From NCBI GenBank assembly GCA_000612485.1, contig CP007494.1, positions 1,302,001-1,366,000 on the forward strand: a stretch of 64,000 nucleotides of DNA, read 5' to 3'. The translations under genes and the position numbers were made by a program. This DNA is from Bordetella holmesii ATCC 51541. GTDB lineage: Bacteria; Pseudomonadota; Gammaproteobacteria; Burkholderiales; Burkholderiaceae_B. The notes beneath the pieces were generated by a model. That model searched no databases. It was not told the origin of the DNA and saw nothing but the letters and a program-made list of their open reading frames with translations. Of the stretch, positions 20,757 through 32,000 are shown piece by piece (the first letter of the stretch is position 1; the number at the start of each line of letters is the position of its first letter).

Positions 20757-21424
20757 GCACCATACCCATGGACATCGCCGCTTCACAGCGGTTGGAACAG
20801 GCTTGCCAGATCTTGAATCTTCCTGCTGCTCCAGAGCAGCAGGAAAAGCTGCTGCGCTACATGGCGCAGATGCAACGCTGGAATCGCACCTACAACCTCA
20901 CCGCCATTCGAGATCCGGAACAGATGCTGATTCAGCATCTGTTCGATAGTTTGTCCGTTGTGGAACCTCTGGCTCGCACCCTGCATGGGCGCCCAGCCAA
21001 GATCTACGATGTCGGATCGGGCGGCGGGCTGCCTGGCGTCGTCCTGGCCATCATGCAGCCTGACTGGGAGGTTACCTGTGTGGATGCTGTCGAGAAAAAG
21101 ACGGCCTTCGTTCAGCAAATGGCGGGTGCACTGATGTTGCCCAATCTGCATGCTATGCATGCCCGTATCGAGCGCGTGGCGCCCGCAGATTGCGATATCG
21201 TGATTTCGCGCGCCTTTGCCTCTTTGCAGGATTTCGCCAATTGGGCCGGCCGGCATGTGCGCCCCGATGGTACCCTCGTCGCGATGAAGGGCAAGGTCCC
21301 CAGCGAGGAGATCGAAGCGTTGCCGACCAGCTGGCAGGTCGATCGCATTGAACCACTGCAAGTGCCCGAACTCGATGCCGAGCGTTGCCTCATCTGGATG
21401 CGCCGTAGTCAAGGAACTCTATGA
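20753..21424 (+). CDS. rsmG: 16S rRNA (guanine527-N7)-methyltransferase RsmG/GidB
   Basis: SAM-dependent methyltransferase that modifies G527 of 16S rRNA; loss gives low-level streptomycin resistance in other bacteria. The 223-residue protein shows the SAM-binding motif [16 protein letters not shown] and the RNA-binding N-terminal [19 protein letters not shown], with [11 protein letters not shown] further on. The ATG at 20753 overlaps mnmG; ATG at 20768 is an alternative. It is coupled to parA by a second ATGA overlap. Confidence 0.96.
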   Translation: MSTIPMDIAASQRLEQACQILNLPAAPEQQEKLLRYMAQMQRWNRTYNLTAIRDPEQMLIQHLFDSLSVVEPLARTLHGRPAKIYDVGSGGGLPGVVLAIMQPDWEVTCVDAVEKKTAFVQQMAGALMLPNLHAMHARIERVAPADCDIVISRAFASLQDFANWAGRHVRPDGTLVAMKGKVPSEEIEALPTSWQVDRIEPLQVPELDAERCLIWMRRSQGTL

Positions 21425-22215
21425 ATACTATTCCGCCCACCAAATCCGCTCGTGTCTTTTGTATCGCCAACCAGAAGGGCGGCGTGGGCAAGACCACGAC
21501 GGCGATCAATCTTGCGGCGGGCCTGGCTACCCACCAACAGCGAGTCCTGCTCGTCGATCTCGACCCCCAGGGTAATGCCACCATGGGCAGCGGTATTGAC
21601 AAGAATTCCCTGCAGTCCAATCTCTATCAGGTCTTGATCGGAGAGGCTAGCATCGAGGATGCGCGGGTGCGCTCCGAGTCCGGCGGCTACGATGTCCTGC
21701 CGGCCAATCGTGAACTCTCCGGTGCCGAGATCGACCTGGTGCAAATGGAGGAGCGTGAACGGCAGCTGAAGTTTGCGATCGAGAACATTTCCAGCCAGTA
21801 TGATTTCGTTCTCATCGATTGCCCGCCCACGCTGTCGCTTTTGACCCTTAACGGGCTTGCTGCGGCGCACGGCGTGATCATACCCATGCAGTGCGAGTAC
21901 TTTGCATTGGAAGGCCTGTCGGACCTGGTCAACACCATCAAACGCGTGCATCGCAATATCAACAATGATCTGCGGGTCATTGGTCTGTTGCGCGTGATGT
22001 TCGACCCACGCATGACCCTGCAGCAGCAGGTGTCGGCCCAGCTTGAGGCGCACTTCGCCGACAAGGTCTTCAAGACGATCGTGCCGCGCAATGTGCGGCT
22101 GGCCGAAGCGCCCAGCTATGGCATGCCCGGCGTCGTGTACGACCGGGCATCGCGGGGCGCCCAAGCCTACATCGCCTTTGGCGCCGAAATGATAGAGCGT
22201 GTAAAGGCAATGTAG
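21421..22215 (+). CDS. parA: Chromosome-partitioning ATPase ParA (Soj)
   Basis: Walker-type ATPase that moves ParB-parS complexes to segregate replicated origins. The 264-residue protein has the deviant Walker A KGGVGKTTTAINLA, VLLVDLDPQGNAT and the Walker B stretch YDFVLIDCPPTLSLLTLNGL. It lacks the N-terminal helix-turn-helix of plasmid ParA, so it is the chromosomal short form. It sits in the mnmG-rsmG-parA-parB operon with four parS sites within 3 kb. Confidence 0.97.
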   Translation: MNTIPPTKSARVFCIANQKGGVGKTTTAINLAAGLATHQQRVLLVDLDPQGNATMGSGIDKNSLQSNLYQVLIGEASIEDARVRSESGGYDVLPANRELSGAEIDLVQMEERERQLKFAIENISSQYDFVLIDCPPTLSLLTLNGLAAAHGVIIPMQCEYFALEGLSDLVNTIKRVHRNINNDLRVIGLLRVMFDPRMTLQQQVSAQLEAHFADKVFKTIVPRNVRLAEAPSYGMPGVVYDRASRGAQAYIAFGAEMIERVKAM

Positions 22216-22299
22216 TGAGCGGCCCGGGCCCGGGGGGCCCGTTCCGTAAATGATTCAAGACAATGCATCTTGCTGCGTTGAAGAAAGAGGACACATAAG

Positions 22300-23216
22300 A
22301 TGGCTACCAAGAAACCCAAAGGCCTGGGCCGGGGCTGGACGCCTTGCTCGGGGCGGATGCTCCAGCAATCGATAACATCGGCAAGGCAGCAGCGCCGAGC
22401 TTGGAAGGCCCGCCCACTGTGCTTGGCATCGACAAGCTGCGCGCAGGCAAATATCAGCCGCGCACGCGTATGGATGAAGGCGCCCTGAACGAGCTGGCCG
22501 AGTCAATTCGCACCCAGGGCATCATGCAGCCTATTCTGGTGCGGCAGCTCGCTGGCGCCAGCGGTGGCGTGTACGAGATCATCGCCGGCGAGCGGCGTTT
22601 CCGCGCTGCTCAGATCGCCGGCTTGAAGGAAGTGCCGGTGCTGGTGCGTGAAGTGGCTGACGAGAACGCGGCCATCATGGCGCTGATCGAAAACATCCAG
22701 CGCGAAGATCTCAATCCGCTTGAAGAAGCGCAGGGCGTGCGCCGTCTGCTCGACGAATTTGGGCTGACCCATGAACACGCCGCTCAGGCCATAGGCCGAT
22801 CACGTTCGGCGACGAGCAATCTGCTGCGTCTGCTTAACCTGGCCGCACCCGTCCAGACCATGCTGCTGGCCGGCGATATCGACATGGGGCATGCAAGAGC
22901 CTTGCTCGCGGTGGATGCCGCCATGCAGATTCAGCTGGCCAATCTGATCATCGCGCGCCGGCTGTCGGTCCGCGAGACCGAAAAGCTCGTGGCCAAAACC
23001 GTCAAGGACGCCGAGGCCAATCCCAGGAAAAAGAGCGCCGGGGCGTCTCGCGATGTCACCCGCCTGGAAGATGCACTGTCCGATCATCTGGGCACGCGCG
23101 TGACACTGAAAATCGGCGCGCGCGACAGAGGCCAGCTCATGATTGATTTCCACGGCTGGGATCACCTCAATGCGCTGCTCGAGCGGCAGGGTCTGGCAGG
23201 GGTGATTGATGCCTGA
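22300..23216 (+). CDS. parB: Chromosome-partitioning protein ParB (one-base frameshift as given)
   Basis: parS-binding CTPase that nucleates the partition complex. Box I (YEIIAGERRFRAAQIAGL), Box II (ENIQREDLNPLEEA) and the helix-turn-helix (QAIGRSRSATSNLLRLLNL) are intact, as is the C-terminal dimerisation region. The start MATKKPKGLGRG at 22300 is canonical, but the next residues are in another frame: four G at 22331-22334 where five would read GLDALLGADAPAID. With one G added the protein is 305 residues, a normal length. A start at TTG 22344 would lose the ParA-stimulating N-terminal peptide. The spacer before the gene is a GC palindrome-rich 84 bp. Confidence 0.94.
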
Positions 23217-23616
23217 GCGCAGCTGGCCGCGGGTCGAGATCGCCTATGCCTGCGTGGATATGGATGGGAGGCTGATCGATTTCATGGCTACTTACGCGCA
23301 GGGCATCGTACTGGCAGGGGTAGGGGACGGCAATGCAACGGCCGATGCCATTCTGGCGCTGGATCGCGCGGTGGCCGCAGGGCTGGTGGTGGTTCGCGCC
23401 ACTCGTACCGGCTCAGGCCGGGTAGCGCGCAATATCGAAGTCGATGACGACGGCCACGGCACCCTCGCGGCCGGTGAACTCAGCCCGCAAAAAGCCCGTA
23501 TTCTGCTGACCCTGGGTCTGATGCAGTCCCAGGATCCCGTCGCGCTGCAGCAGCTTTTTAACCACTACGGACAGGCACGCGAACATATTTACGCAAAAGC
23601 GGTACCTTTGGTTTGA
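23209..23616 (+). pseudogene. C-terminal remnant of a type II L-asparaginase
   Basis: 135 residues reading MPERSWPRVEIAYACVDMDG, then GIVLAGVGDGNATADAI, VVRATRTGSGRVARN and LSPQKARILLTLGLM. This is the C-terminal domain of L-asparaginase/glutaminase. The N-terminal domain with both catalytic threonines (TGGTIA and TGTD motifs) is absent: upstream DNA is intact parB, whose stop at 23214-23216 overlaps the fragment's ATG. A deletion seems to have fused the tail of an asparaginase gene to the end of parB. It might be translated by coupling to parB but cannot be an asparaginase. The promoter of the next tRNA operon begins at its stop codon. Confidence 0.85.
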
Positions 23617-23641
23617 CACCGATAATAAATGTGTTCATAAT
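23613..23641 (+). promoter_or_regulatory. Sigma-70 promoter of the tRNA(Tyr)-tRNA(Gly)-tRNA(Thr)-tuf operon
   Basis: TTGACA (23613-23618), 17-bp spacer, CATAAT (23636-23641), with the mature tRNA(Tyr) beginning 14 bases later. The -35 box overlaps the stop codon of the asparaginase remnant. Confidence 0.85.
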
Positions 23642-23654
23642 CTCGTTTCTCTCA

Positions 23655-23741
23655 GGAGGGGTGCCCGAGTGGTTAAAGGGGGCAGACTGTAAATCTGTTG
23701 GCCTTGCGCCTACGTTGGTTCGAATCCAACCTCCTCCACCA
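23655..23741 (+). tRNA. tRNA-Tyr (anticodon GTA)
   Basis: 87-base class II tRNA with a long variable arm, acceptor GGAGGGG paired with CTCCTCC, anticodon GTA at 23689-23691, T-arm GGTTCGAATCC and encoded CCA. First gene of a tRNA-tuf operon. Confidence 0.97.
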
Positions 23742-23858
23742 AGAGAACCCATTTCAAATCCAGGCGCAGTATTGGCCTGGATTTGCATCTGAGGCAGTCA
23801 TGCCAGGGTGTTGCGAACCACACGCAAAATGGTAGCGAGGCAAGGTGAAAGGGTAGCC

Positions 23859-23932
23859 GCGGGTGTAGCTCAATGGTAGAGCAGAAGCCTTCCAAGCTTA
23901 CGACGAGGGTTCGATTCCCTTCACCCGCTCCA
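23859..23932 (+). tRNA. tRNA-Gly (anticodon TCC)
   Basis: Acceptor GCGGGTG/CACCCGC, anticodon TCC at 23891-23893 in loop CTTCCAA, T-loop GGTTCGATTCC, encoded CCA. 117 bp separate it from tRNA-Tyr and only 4 bp from tRNA-Thr. Confidence 0.97.
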
Positions 23933-23936
23933 AAAT

Positions 23937-24011
<75 letters not shown>

Positions 24012-24069
24012 GAATTCTCTAATATCTTCTCTCTTCAGTCAGAAGCTTCAATCCAGGTCAGGAGTCAGC

Positions 24070-25262
<1,193 letters not shown>

Positions 25263-25271
25263 TTGTATCGC

Positions 25272-25305
25272 CAAGGGAAAGGGGCCAAGCGGCCCCATTT
25301 CCTTG
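25272..25305 (+). terminator. Hairpin after tuf copy 1
   Basis: Long stem CAAGGGAAAGGGGCC against GGCCCCATTTCCTTG with loop AAGC and one mismatched block. No T-run, so it may be a partial terminator or RNA-stability element. Confidence 0.6.
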
Positions 25306-25317
25306 TGTACAAATAAC

Positions 25318-25347
25318 TTGCACACGGGCAAATAAAAGTAGTATTAT
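25318..25347 (+). promoter_or_regulatory. Promoter for tRNA(Trp)-secE-nusG
   Basis: TTGCAC (25318-25323), 18-bp spacer, TATTAT (25342-25347), lying just before tRNA-Trp. Confidence 0.65.
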
Positions 25348-25424
25348 GTATGGTTCCGCGAGGTGCCATACGAGTTGCAGTGGTGCTTTGCATAAATCAT
25401 AGCTGCAAATCAAGTGAAAGCCAT

Positions 25425-25500
25425 AGGGGTATAGCTCAATTGGCAGAGCGTCGGTCTCCAAAACCGAAGGTTGTAGGTTCGATTCCTACTGCCCCTGCCA
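25425..25500 (+). tRNA. tRNA-Trp (anticodon CCA)
   Basis: Acceptor AGGGGTA/TGCCCCT, anticodon CCA at 25458-25460 in loop CTCCAAA, T-arm GGTTCGATTCC, encoded CCA. It sits between tuf and secE, as in many proteobacteria. Confidence 0.97.
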
Positions 25501-25557
25501 CCACCCGCCGGAGAGTACCGCGAGTTGCGCACCATCACGGCGGGCTCGTGTCGCAAA

Positions 25558-25938
25558 ATGTCTAATACCAGCGTAGAAACCGTTACTAGTACCGCTGACC
25601 GGATCAAGCTCGGGTTGGCGGTTCTTGTCGTTATTGCTGGCATCGTTGGGTTTTCCGTGCTGAGTGCACAGCCCATGGTAGCCCGCATCGGCGTATTTGT
25701 TGGCGGTCTGGTGATCTCTGCCGTCATTGTCTGGTTCAGCGAACCCGGCCGGCGCACCATCAGCTTTGCCCAAGAGTCGTACAACGAAGTCAAGCGTGTC
25801 TCCTGGCCCACGCGCAAAGAAACCATCCAGATGACTGGGATTGTTTTTGCGTTCGTCGCGGTGATGGGCATTTTCATGTGGGTGCTCGATAAGGGCATCG
25901 AGTGGATACTTTACGGCCTGCTGCTGGGCTGGAAATAA
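25558..25938 (+). CDS. secE: Protein translocase subunit SecE
   Basis: Essential clamp subunit of SecYEG in the inner membrane. 126 residues with three hydrophobic segments (about 18-36, 41-58, 95-118) and the conserved cytoplasmic amphipathic motif [20 protein letters not shown] before the last one. The longer three-TM form is typical of proteobacteria. The ATG at 25558 is 57 bp after tRNA-Trp. nusG follows 8 bp later. Confidence 0.96.
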   Translation: MSNTSVETVTSTADRIKLGLAVLVVIAGIVGFSVLSAQPMVARIGVFVGGLVISAVIVWFSEPGRRTISFAQESYNEVKRVSWPTRKETIQMTGIVFAFVAVMGIFMWVLDKGIEWILYGLLLGWK

Positions 25939-25946
25939 GGACAGGC

Positions 25947-26480
25947 ATGAGTAAACGTTGGTATGTCGTCCATGTGTATTCCGGCATGGAAAAAAGCGTA
26001 CAGAAGGCCCTGAACGAGCGTATCGAACGGGCCGAGCTGCAAATGTCTTTTGGTCGCATTCTTGTGCCCTCCGAGGAAGTCGTCGAGGTCAAGGGTGGAC
26101 AGAAATCGATATCCGAGCGTCGGATTTTCCCTGGTTACGTCCTTGTCGAAATGGACCTGACCGACGAAACCTGGCACTTGGTCAAGAACACGAATCGGGT
26201 CACCGGCTTTTTGGGTGGCTCGGGCAATCGCCCGACGCCGATTTCTGAGCGCGAGGTCGAAAAGATCCTGTCGCAGATGGAAGAGGGTGTCGAGAAGCCT
26301 CGGCCCAAGATTCTCTTCGAAGTGGGCGAAATGGTCCGCGTCAAAGAAGGCCCGTTTGCGGACTTCAATGGCAACGTCGAAGAAGTCAATTACGAGAAGA
26401 GCAAGGTGCGCGTGTCGGTCACGATCTTTGGTCGTGCCACCCCCGTCGAGCTCGATTTCAGTCAGGTCGAAAAAACCTGA
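25947..26480 (+). CDS. nusG: Transcription termination/antitermination factor NusG
   Basis: RNA polymerase-associated elongation factor that links transcription to Rho and ribosomes. 177 residues; NGN domain from [20 protein letters not shown] with [10 protein letters not shown], and a C-terminal KOW domain [18 protein letters not shown]. The ATG at 25947 is preceded by AAGGACAG. Likely co-transcribed with secE. Confidence 0.97.
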   Translation: MSKRWYVVHVYSGMEKSVQKALNERIERAELQMSFGRILVPSEEVVEVKGGQKSISERRIFPGYVLVEMDLTDETWHLVKNTNRVTGFLGGSGNRPTPISEREVEKILSQMEEGVEKPRPKILFEVGEMVRVKEGPFADFNGNVEEVNYEKSKVRVSVTIFGRATPVELDFSQVEKT

Positions 26481-26538
26481 TTTCAACCCCGGGGAGCTCA
26501 CTGAAAACGTGAGCGTTATCACCCGTTAGGAGCAAAGC

Positions 26539-26970
26539 ATGGCGAAGAAGATCGTCGGCTTTATCAAGCTGCAAGTCCCGGCTGGTAAGGCTAACCCCTC
26601 CCCCCCGATTGGCCCGGCTCTGGGTCAGCGTGGCCTGAACATCATGGAATTCTGCAAGGCGTTCAACGCCAAGACCCAAGGCATGGAGCCTGGTCTGCCG
26701 ATCCCCGTGGTGATCACCGCCTTCGCGGACAAGAGCTTCACCTTCATCATGAAGACCCCGCCCGCGACGGTCCTCATCAAGAAGGTCGCTGGCGTGCAGA
26801 AGGGTTCGCCCAAGCCGCATACCGACAAGGTTGGCACGCTCACCCGTGCTCAAGCCGAAGAAATCGCCAAGACCAAGCAGCTTGACCTGACCGCTGCCGA
26901 TCTGGATGCCGCGGTTCGCACCATCGCTGGTAGCGCCCGCAGCATGGGCATTACCGTTGAGGGGATCTAA
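26539..26970 (+). CDS. rplK: 50S ribosomal protein L11
   Basis: Binds 23S rRNA in the GTPase-associated centre. 143 residues: [39 protein letters not shown] and C-terminal [14 protein letters not shown] match L11. Preceded by TAGGAGC. The rplA start lies 2 bases after its stop. Confidence 0.98.
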   Translation: MAKKIVGFIKLQVPAGKANPSPPIGPALGQRGLNIMEFCKAFNAKTQGMEPGLPIPVVITAFADKSFTFIMKTPPATVLIKKVAGVQKGSPKPHTDKVGTLTRAQAEEIAKTKQLDLTAADLDAAVRTIAGSARSMGITVEGI

Positions 26971-26972
26971 TC

Positions 26973-27671
26973 ATGGCTAAACTGTCCAAGCGCGCCGCTG
27001 GCATCGCTCAGAAGATCGATCGCACCAAGCTCTACCCGGTCGCCGAAGCCCTGAATCTGGTCAAGGAAACCGCAACGGCCAAGTTCGATGAGTCCATCGA
27101 CGTGGCAGTGCAACTCGGCATCGACCCCAAGAAGTCCGACCAACTGGTCCGTGGCTCGGTGGTTTTGCCCGCCGGTACCGGCAAGACCGTGCGTGTCGCC
27201 GTGTTCGCTCAAGGCGACAAGGCGGAGGCTGCCCGTGCTGCTGGCGCCGACATCGTCGGTCTGGATGACCTGGCCGAGCAGATCAAGGCTGGCCAGATGG
27301 ATTTCGACATCGTCATCGCCTCGCCCGACACCATGCGCGTGGTCGGTGCCCTGGGTCAAATCCTGGGCCCGCGTGGCCTGATGCCGAACCCGAAGGTCGG
27401 CACCGTGACCCCGGACGTCTCCACTGCCGTCAAGAACGCCAAGGCTGGCCAAGTGCAATACCGTACCGACAAGGCCGGTATTATTCACGCCACCATTGGT
27501 CGTGCTTCGTTCGGCGTCGAACAACTGCAATCCAACTTGGCCGCCCTGGTCGATGCCCTGCAAAAGGCTCGTCCGGCTGCTGCCAAGGGTATCTACCTGC
27601 GCAAGCTTGCCGTCTCGTCGACGATGGGCGGCGGTGCGCGTGTGGAAATCGCTTCGCTGTCGGCCAACTAA
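26973..27671 (+). CDS. rplA: 50S ribosomal protein L1
   Basis: L1-stalk protein; in other bacteria it also represses translation of its own L11-L1 mRNA. 232 residues, with [34 protein letters not shown] and [19 protein letters not shown] all present. Coupled closely to rplK. Confidence 0.98.
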   Translation: MAKLSKRAAGIAQKIDRTKLYPVAEALNLVKETATAKFDESIDVAVQLGIDPKKSDQLVRGSVVLPAGTGKTVRVAVFAQGDKAEAARAAGADIVGLDDLAEQIKAGQMDFDIVIASPDTMRVVGALGQILGPRGLMPNPKVGTVTPDVSTAVKNAKAGQVQYRTDKAGIIHATIGRASFGVEQLQSNLAALVDALQKARPAAAKGIYLRKLAVSSTMGGGARVEIASLSAN

Positions 27672-27915
27672 GGCTGCTGGCAAAAAGTACTTTGGGCCGC
27701 ATCCGGGATTTTCGGATGCTGCTGTCAAAGACCGCTGGAGTCGCCCGTTGCAAGTATCGAACGGGCAGCTTAATACCGGTGCTCACATAGGCCGGATCCA
27801 GCGTAGACGGCGTCCCCAGGAAGAATTCTTTACCCGAAGAACTCAACCAGGCGCCGCATTCGGTTGACGCGCAAGGCTTCAAGCCCCAGGCGTCTTTTGA
27901 TGGAGTGTTCAAACC
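27672..27915 (+). promoter_or_regulatory. L10 leader region between rplA and rplJ
   Basis: 244 bp without a gene. In proteobacteria this spacer carries a promoter and the folded mRNA leader bound by L10-(L12)4 for autogenous control. The position and length fit; I did not resolve a specific secondary structure. Confidence 0.6.
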
Positions 27916-28440
27916 GTGAGTCTCAATCGCCAAGAGAAAGCGGTGGTAATCGAGGAAGTCTCGGCGCAAGTCGCTAAGGCTCAATCGATTGTTATCGCCG
28001 AGTACCGTGGTCTGGACGTCGCCTCTGTCACCGTACTGCGCAAAACTGCGCGTGAATCGGGCGTTTACCTGCGTGTTCTGAAGAACTCGCTGGCCCGTCG
28101 TGCGGTTGCTGGCACGGCTTTCGAGCCGTTGGCCGAGCAACTGACCGGTCCGCTGATCTATGGTATCAGCGACGATCCGGTCGCGGCGGCAATGGTCCTC
28201 GCCGGTTTCGCAAAGAGCAACGACAAGCTGGTTATCAAGGCGGGCGCTTTGCCCAACAACTTGCTGACCCAAGAAGGCGTCAAGGCTTTGGCCACGATGC
28301 CTTCGCGCGAAGAGCTGCTCTCGAAACTGCTGGGCACCATGCAAGCCCCGATCGCGCAATTCGTGCGTACGCTCAACGAAGTTCCGACCAAGTTCGCCCG
28401 TGGCCTCGCGGCCGTGCGCGATCAGAAAGCCGCCGCCTGA
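27916..28440 (+). CDS. rplJ: 50S ribosomal protein L10
   Basis: Base of the L7/L12 stalk. 174 residues beginning with [23 protein letters not shown], then [12 protein letters not shown] [11 protein letters not shown] and [10 protein letters not shown], with a C-terminal helix [20 protein letters not shown] that binds L7/L12. No in-frame ATG is near, so GTG is the real start. Confidence 0.97.
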   Translation: MSLNRQEKAVVIEEVSAQVAKAQSIVIAEYRGLDVASVTVLRKTARESGVYLRVLKNSLARRAVAGTAFEPLAEQLTGPLIYGISDDPVAAAMVLAGFAKSNDKLVIKAGALPNNLLTQEGVKALATMPSREELLSKLLGTMQAPIAQFVRTLNEVPTKFARGLAAVRDQKAAA

Positions 28441-28524
28441 TTTCAGGCGCGGTTTGCGGATCTTCGCTGAACGACAAAGCGACACCCAACCCTGGCATTA
28501 CCCAATTTTGGAGTTCTAAAGAAA

Positions 28525-28905
28525 ATGGCACTTAGCAAAGCTGAAATCCTTGACGCCATCGCTGGCATGACCGTGCTCGAGTTGTCCGAGCTGATCAAGG
28601 AAATGGAAGAGAAGTTCGGCGTGTCGGCTGCTGCCGCCGCTGTTGCCGTGGCTGCTCCGGCTGCTGGTGGCGCTGCCGCCGCTGCTGAAGAACAGACCGA
28701 GTTCACCGTTGTGCTGCTCGAAGCCGGCGCCAACAAGGTGTCCGTCATCAAGGCCGTGCGCGAACTGACCGGTCTGGGTCTGAAGGAAGCCAAGGATCTG
28801 GTTGACGGCGCTCCCAAGCCCGTCAAGGAAGCCCTGCCGAAGGCTGACGCCGAGGCTGCCAAGAAGAAGCTGGAAGAAGCTGGCGCCAAGGTCGAAGTCA
28901 AGTAA
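28525..28905 (+). CDS. rplL: 50S ribosomal protein L7/L12
   Basis: Multicopy stalk protein that recruits translation GTPases. 126 residues: an N-terminal dimerisation part ([20 protein letters not shown]), an Ala-rich hinge, and a C-terminal domain with [20 protein letters not shown]. Preceded by GGAG. Confidence 0.98.
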   Translation: MALSKAEILDAIAGMTVLELSELIKEMEEKFGVSAAAAAVAVAAPAAGGAAAAAEEQTEFTVVLLEAGANKVSVIKAVRELTGLGLKEAKDLVDGAPKPVKEALPKADAEAAKKKLEEAGAKVEVK

Positions 28906-28920
28906 ACCTTCGCGTCATCT

Positions 28921-28957
28921 GCCCGGGGACAGCGCAGTATGCCGTCCCCGGGCTTTT
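28921..28957 (+). terminator. Attenuator-like hairpin between rplL and rpoB
   Basis: Perfect 9-bp stem GCCCGGGGA/TCCCCGGGC followed by TTTTGCG. In E. coli a partial terminator at the same place lowers rpoB expression relative to the ribosomal genes; the same role is inferred here. Confidence 0.7.
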
Positions 28958-29065
28958 GCGTTTCCAGGAAACCCCTCCTGATATTGCAGTTTTTAGGGTG
29001 TTTCCTGGAGTCGTATCACCTGGGGCCGTGGTTGACGGCCCATGCAACCTCGAGTCGGAGTGCTC

Positions 29066-32000
29066 ATGCCTTACTCGTACACCGAAAAAAAGCGCATCCG
29101 CAAAAGTTTCGCCAAGCGGGAAGACGTTCAAAACGTTCCTTTTCTGCTCGCAACGCAACTTCAATCCTACCTAACTTTCCTGCAAGCAGAGACCGCCACC
29201 GCGGATCGGGTCAATGAAGGCCTGCAGGCGGCGTTTTCGTCGATTTTCCCGATTGTTAGCCACAACGGTATGGCGCGCTTGGAGTTCGTCAGCTACGTGC
29301 TTGGCGAGCCGGTGTTCGATGTCAAGGAATGTCAGCAGCGTGGCCTGACCTTCGCTTCGCCCCTGCGCGCCAAGGTTCGCCTGGTGCTGCTGGACCGCGA
29401 AGTCAGCAAGCCGACCATCAAGGAAGTGAAGGAACAGGAAGTCTACATGGGCGAAATTCCGCTCATGACCAGCACGGGTTCCTTCGTGATCAATGGCACG
29501 GAACGTGTCATTGTGTCGCAGCTGCACCGTTCGCCTGGTGTGTTCTTCGAACACGACCGCGGCAAGACCCACAGCTCGGGCAAACTGCTGTTCTCGGCCC
29601 GCGTGATCCCCTACCGTGGATCCTGGCTGGACTTCGAGTTCGATCCCAAGGACGTGCTGTTCTTCCGTGTGGATCGCCGCCGCAAAATGCCTGTGACGAT
29701 TCTGCTCAAGGCCATCGGCATGAGCCCGGAATCCATCCTGGCGCATTTCTTCGATTTCGACAATTTCGAATTGAAGAGTGAAGGCGCCATGATGGAGTTC
29801 GTTCCTGAGCGTTGGAAGGGCGAGATGGCCCGTTTCGACATCAGCGACCGTTCCGGTAAGGTGATCGTCGAGAAAGACAAGCGTATCAACGCCAAGCACC
29901 TGCGCGATCTGGCCAACGCCGGTATCCAGCGCATTTCCGTGCCCGAAGACTTCCTCTTTGGTCGCGTGCTGGCCAAGAACGTCGTCGATGCCGACACCGG
30001 CGAAGTGATCGCGCATGCCAATGACGAGATCACCGAAAGCGTGCTGGCTGCCATGCGCGATGCCAAGGTGCTGGATCTGCAGGCACTCTACACCAACGAT
30101 CTGGACCGCGGCCCGTACATCTCGCAGACCCTGCGGACCGATGAAACCGCCGACCAGACCGCTGCCCGTGTGGCGATCTACCGCATGATGCGCCCTGGCG
30201 AGCCGCCGACCGAAGAAGCGGTCGAGGCCGTGTTCCAGCGCCTGTTCTACAGCGAAGAGTCCTACGATCTGTCGCGTGTCGGACGCATGAAGGTCAACAG
30301 CCGTCTGGGTCGTGGTGACGACGCCAATGGCCCGATGACGCTGACCAACGAAGACATCCTTGAAACCATCAAGGTGTTGGTTGAGTTGCGTAACGGGCGT
30401 GGCCAGATCGATGATATCGATCACTTGGGCAATCGTCGCGTGCGTTGCGTGGGCGAATTGGCAGAAAACCAGTTCCGTGCCGGTTTGGTGCGCGTCGAGC
30501 GTGCGGTCAAGGAACGTCTGGGCCAGGCCGAGACCGAAAACCTGATGCCGCACGACCTGATCAACTCCAAGCCGATCTCCGCCGCGATCAAGGAGTTCTT
30601 CGGTTCGAGCCAGCTGTCGCAGTTCATGGACCAAACCAACCCGCTGTCGGAAATCACGCACAAGCGCCGTGTTTCCGCTCTGGGACCTGGTGGTCTGACC
30701 CGCGAGCGCGCAGGCTTCGAAGTCCGCGACGTGCATCCGACGCACTATGGCCGTGTCTGCCCAATCGAAACGCCGGAAGGCCCGAACATCGGTCTGATCA
30801 ACTCGATGGCGCTTTATGCGCGCCTGAACGAGTACGGCTTTCTGGAAACGCCGTATCGCAAGATCATCGACGGCAAGGTCAGCGACCAGATCGATTACCT
30901 GTCGGCCATCGAAGAAAGCCACTACGTCATCGCGCAGGCTAACGCCGCGCTGGATGCCGAAGGCCACTTCGTCGATGATCTGGTTGCTTGCCGTGAAGCA
31001 GGCGAAACCATGCTGACCTCGCCGGTCAATGTGCACTACATGGACGTGGCGCCGTCGCAGATCGTCTCGGTCGCCGCATCGCTGATTCCGTTCCTGGAGC
31101 ACGATGACGCCAACCGTGCACTGATGGGTGCCAACATGCAGCGCCAGGCCGTGCCTTGCCTGCGGCCTGAGAAACCGTTGGTCGGCACCGGTGTCGAGCG
31201 TACCGTTGCCGTGGACTCGGGCACGACCGTGCAGGCGTTGCGCGGCGGTCTGGTCGACCACGTCGATGCCGAGCGTGTGGTGATCCGCGTCAACGACGAA
31301 GAAAACGTCGCGGGCGAGGTGGGTGTGGATATCTACAACCTCATCAAGTACACGCGTTCCAACCAGAACACGAACATCAACCAGCGTCCTATCGTCAAGC
31401 GAGGCGATCGTGTCTCCAAGGGCGACGTGCTGGCCGACGGTGCGTCGACGGATCTGGGCGAGCTCGCCCTGGGCCAGAACATGCTGATCGCGTTCATGCC
31501 CTGGAACGGCTATAACTTCGAAGATTCGATCTTGATCTCCGAGCGCGTTGTGGCCGATGACCGCTACACCTCGGTTCACATCGAAGAGCTGACCGTGGTC
31601 GCTCGCGATACCAAGCTCGGGCCTGAGGAAATCACGCGCGACATCAGCAACCTGGCCGAAACCCAGCTCAACCGTCTGGATGATTCGGGTATCGTCTACA
31701 TTGGCGCGGAAGTCAGCGCCGATGACGTGCTGGTGGGCAAGGTCACGCCCAAGGGCGAGACCCAGCTCACGCCGGAAGAAAAGCTGCTGCGCGCCATTTT
31801 CGGCGAGAAGGCTTCCGACGTTAAGGATACGTCGCTGCGCGTGCCTTCGGGCATGACCGGTACGGTCATTGACGTGCAAGTCTTCACCCGTGAAGGCATT
31901 GTGCGCGACAAGCGCGCGCAGTCCATCATCGACGATGAATTGCGTCGCTATCGCCAGGACTTGAACGACCAGTTGCGCATCGTCGAGAACGATCAATTCG

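Noticed and set aside
22216..22299. GC palindromes between parA and parB considered as a terminator or parS
   Set aside because: No T-run follows and the sequence does not resemble TGTTTCACGTGAAACA; at most a weak hairpin within an operon.
23742..23858. Possible extra tRNA between tRNA-Tyr and tRNA-Gly
   Set aside because: No acceptor pairing, T-loop or CCA; it contains only processing spacer.
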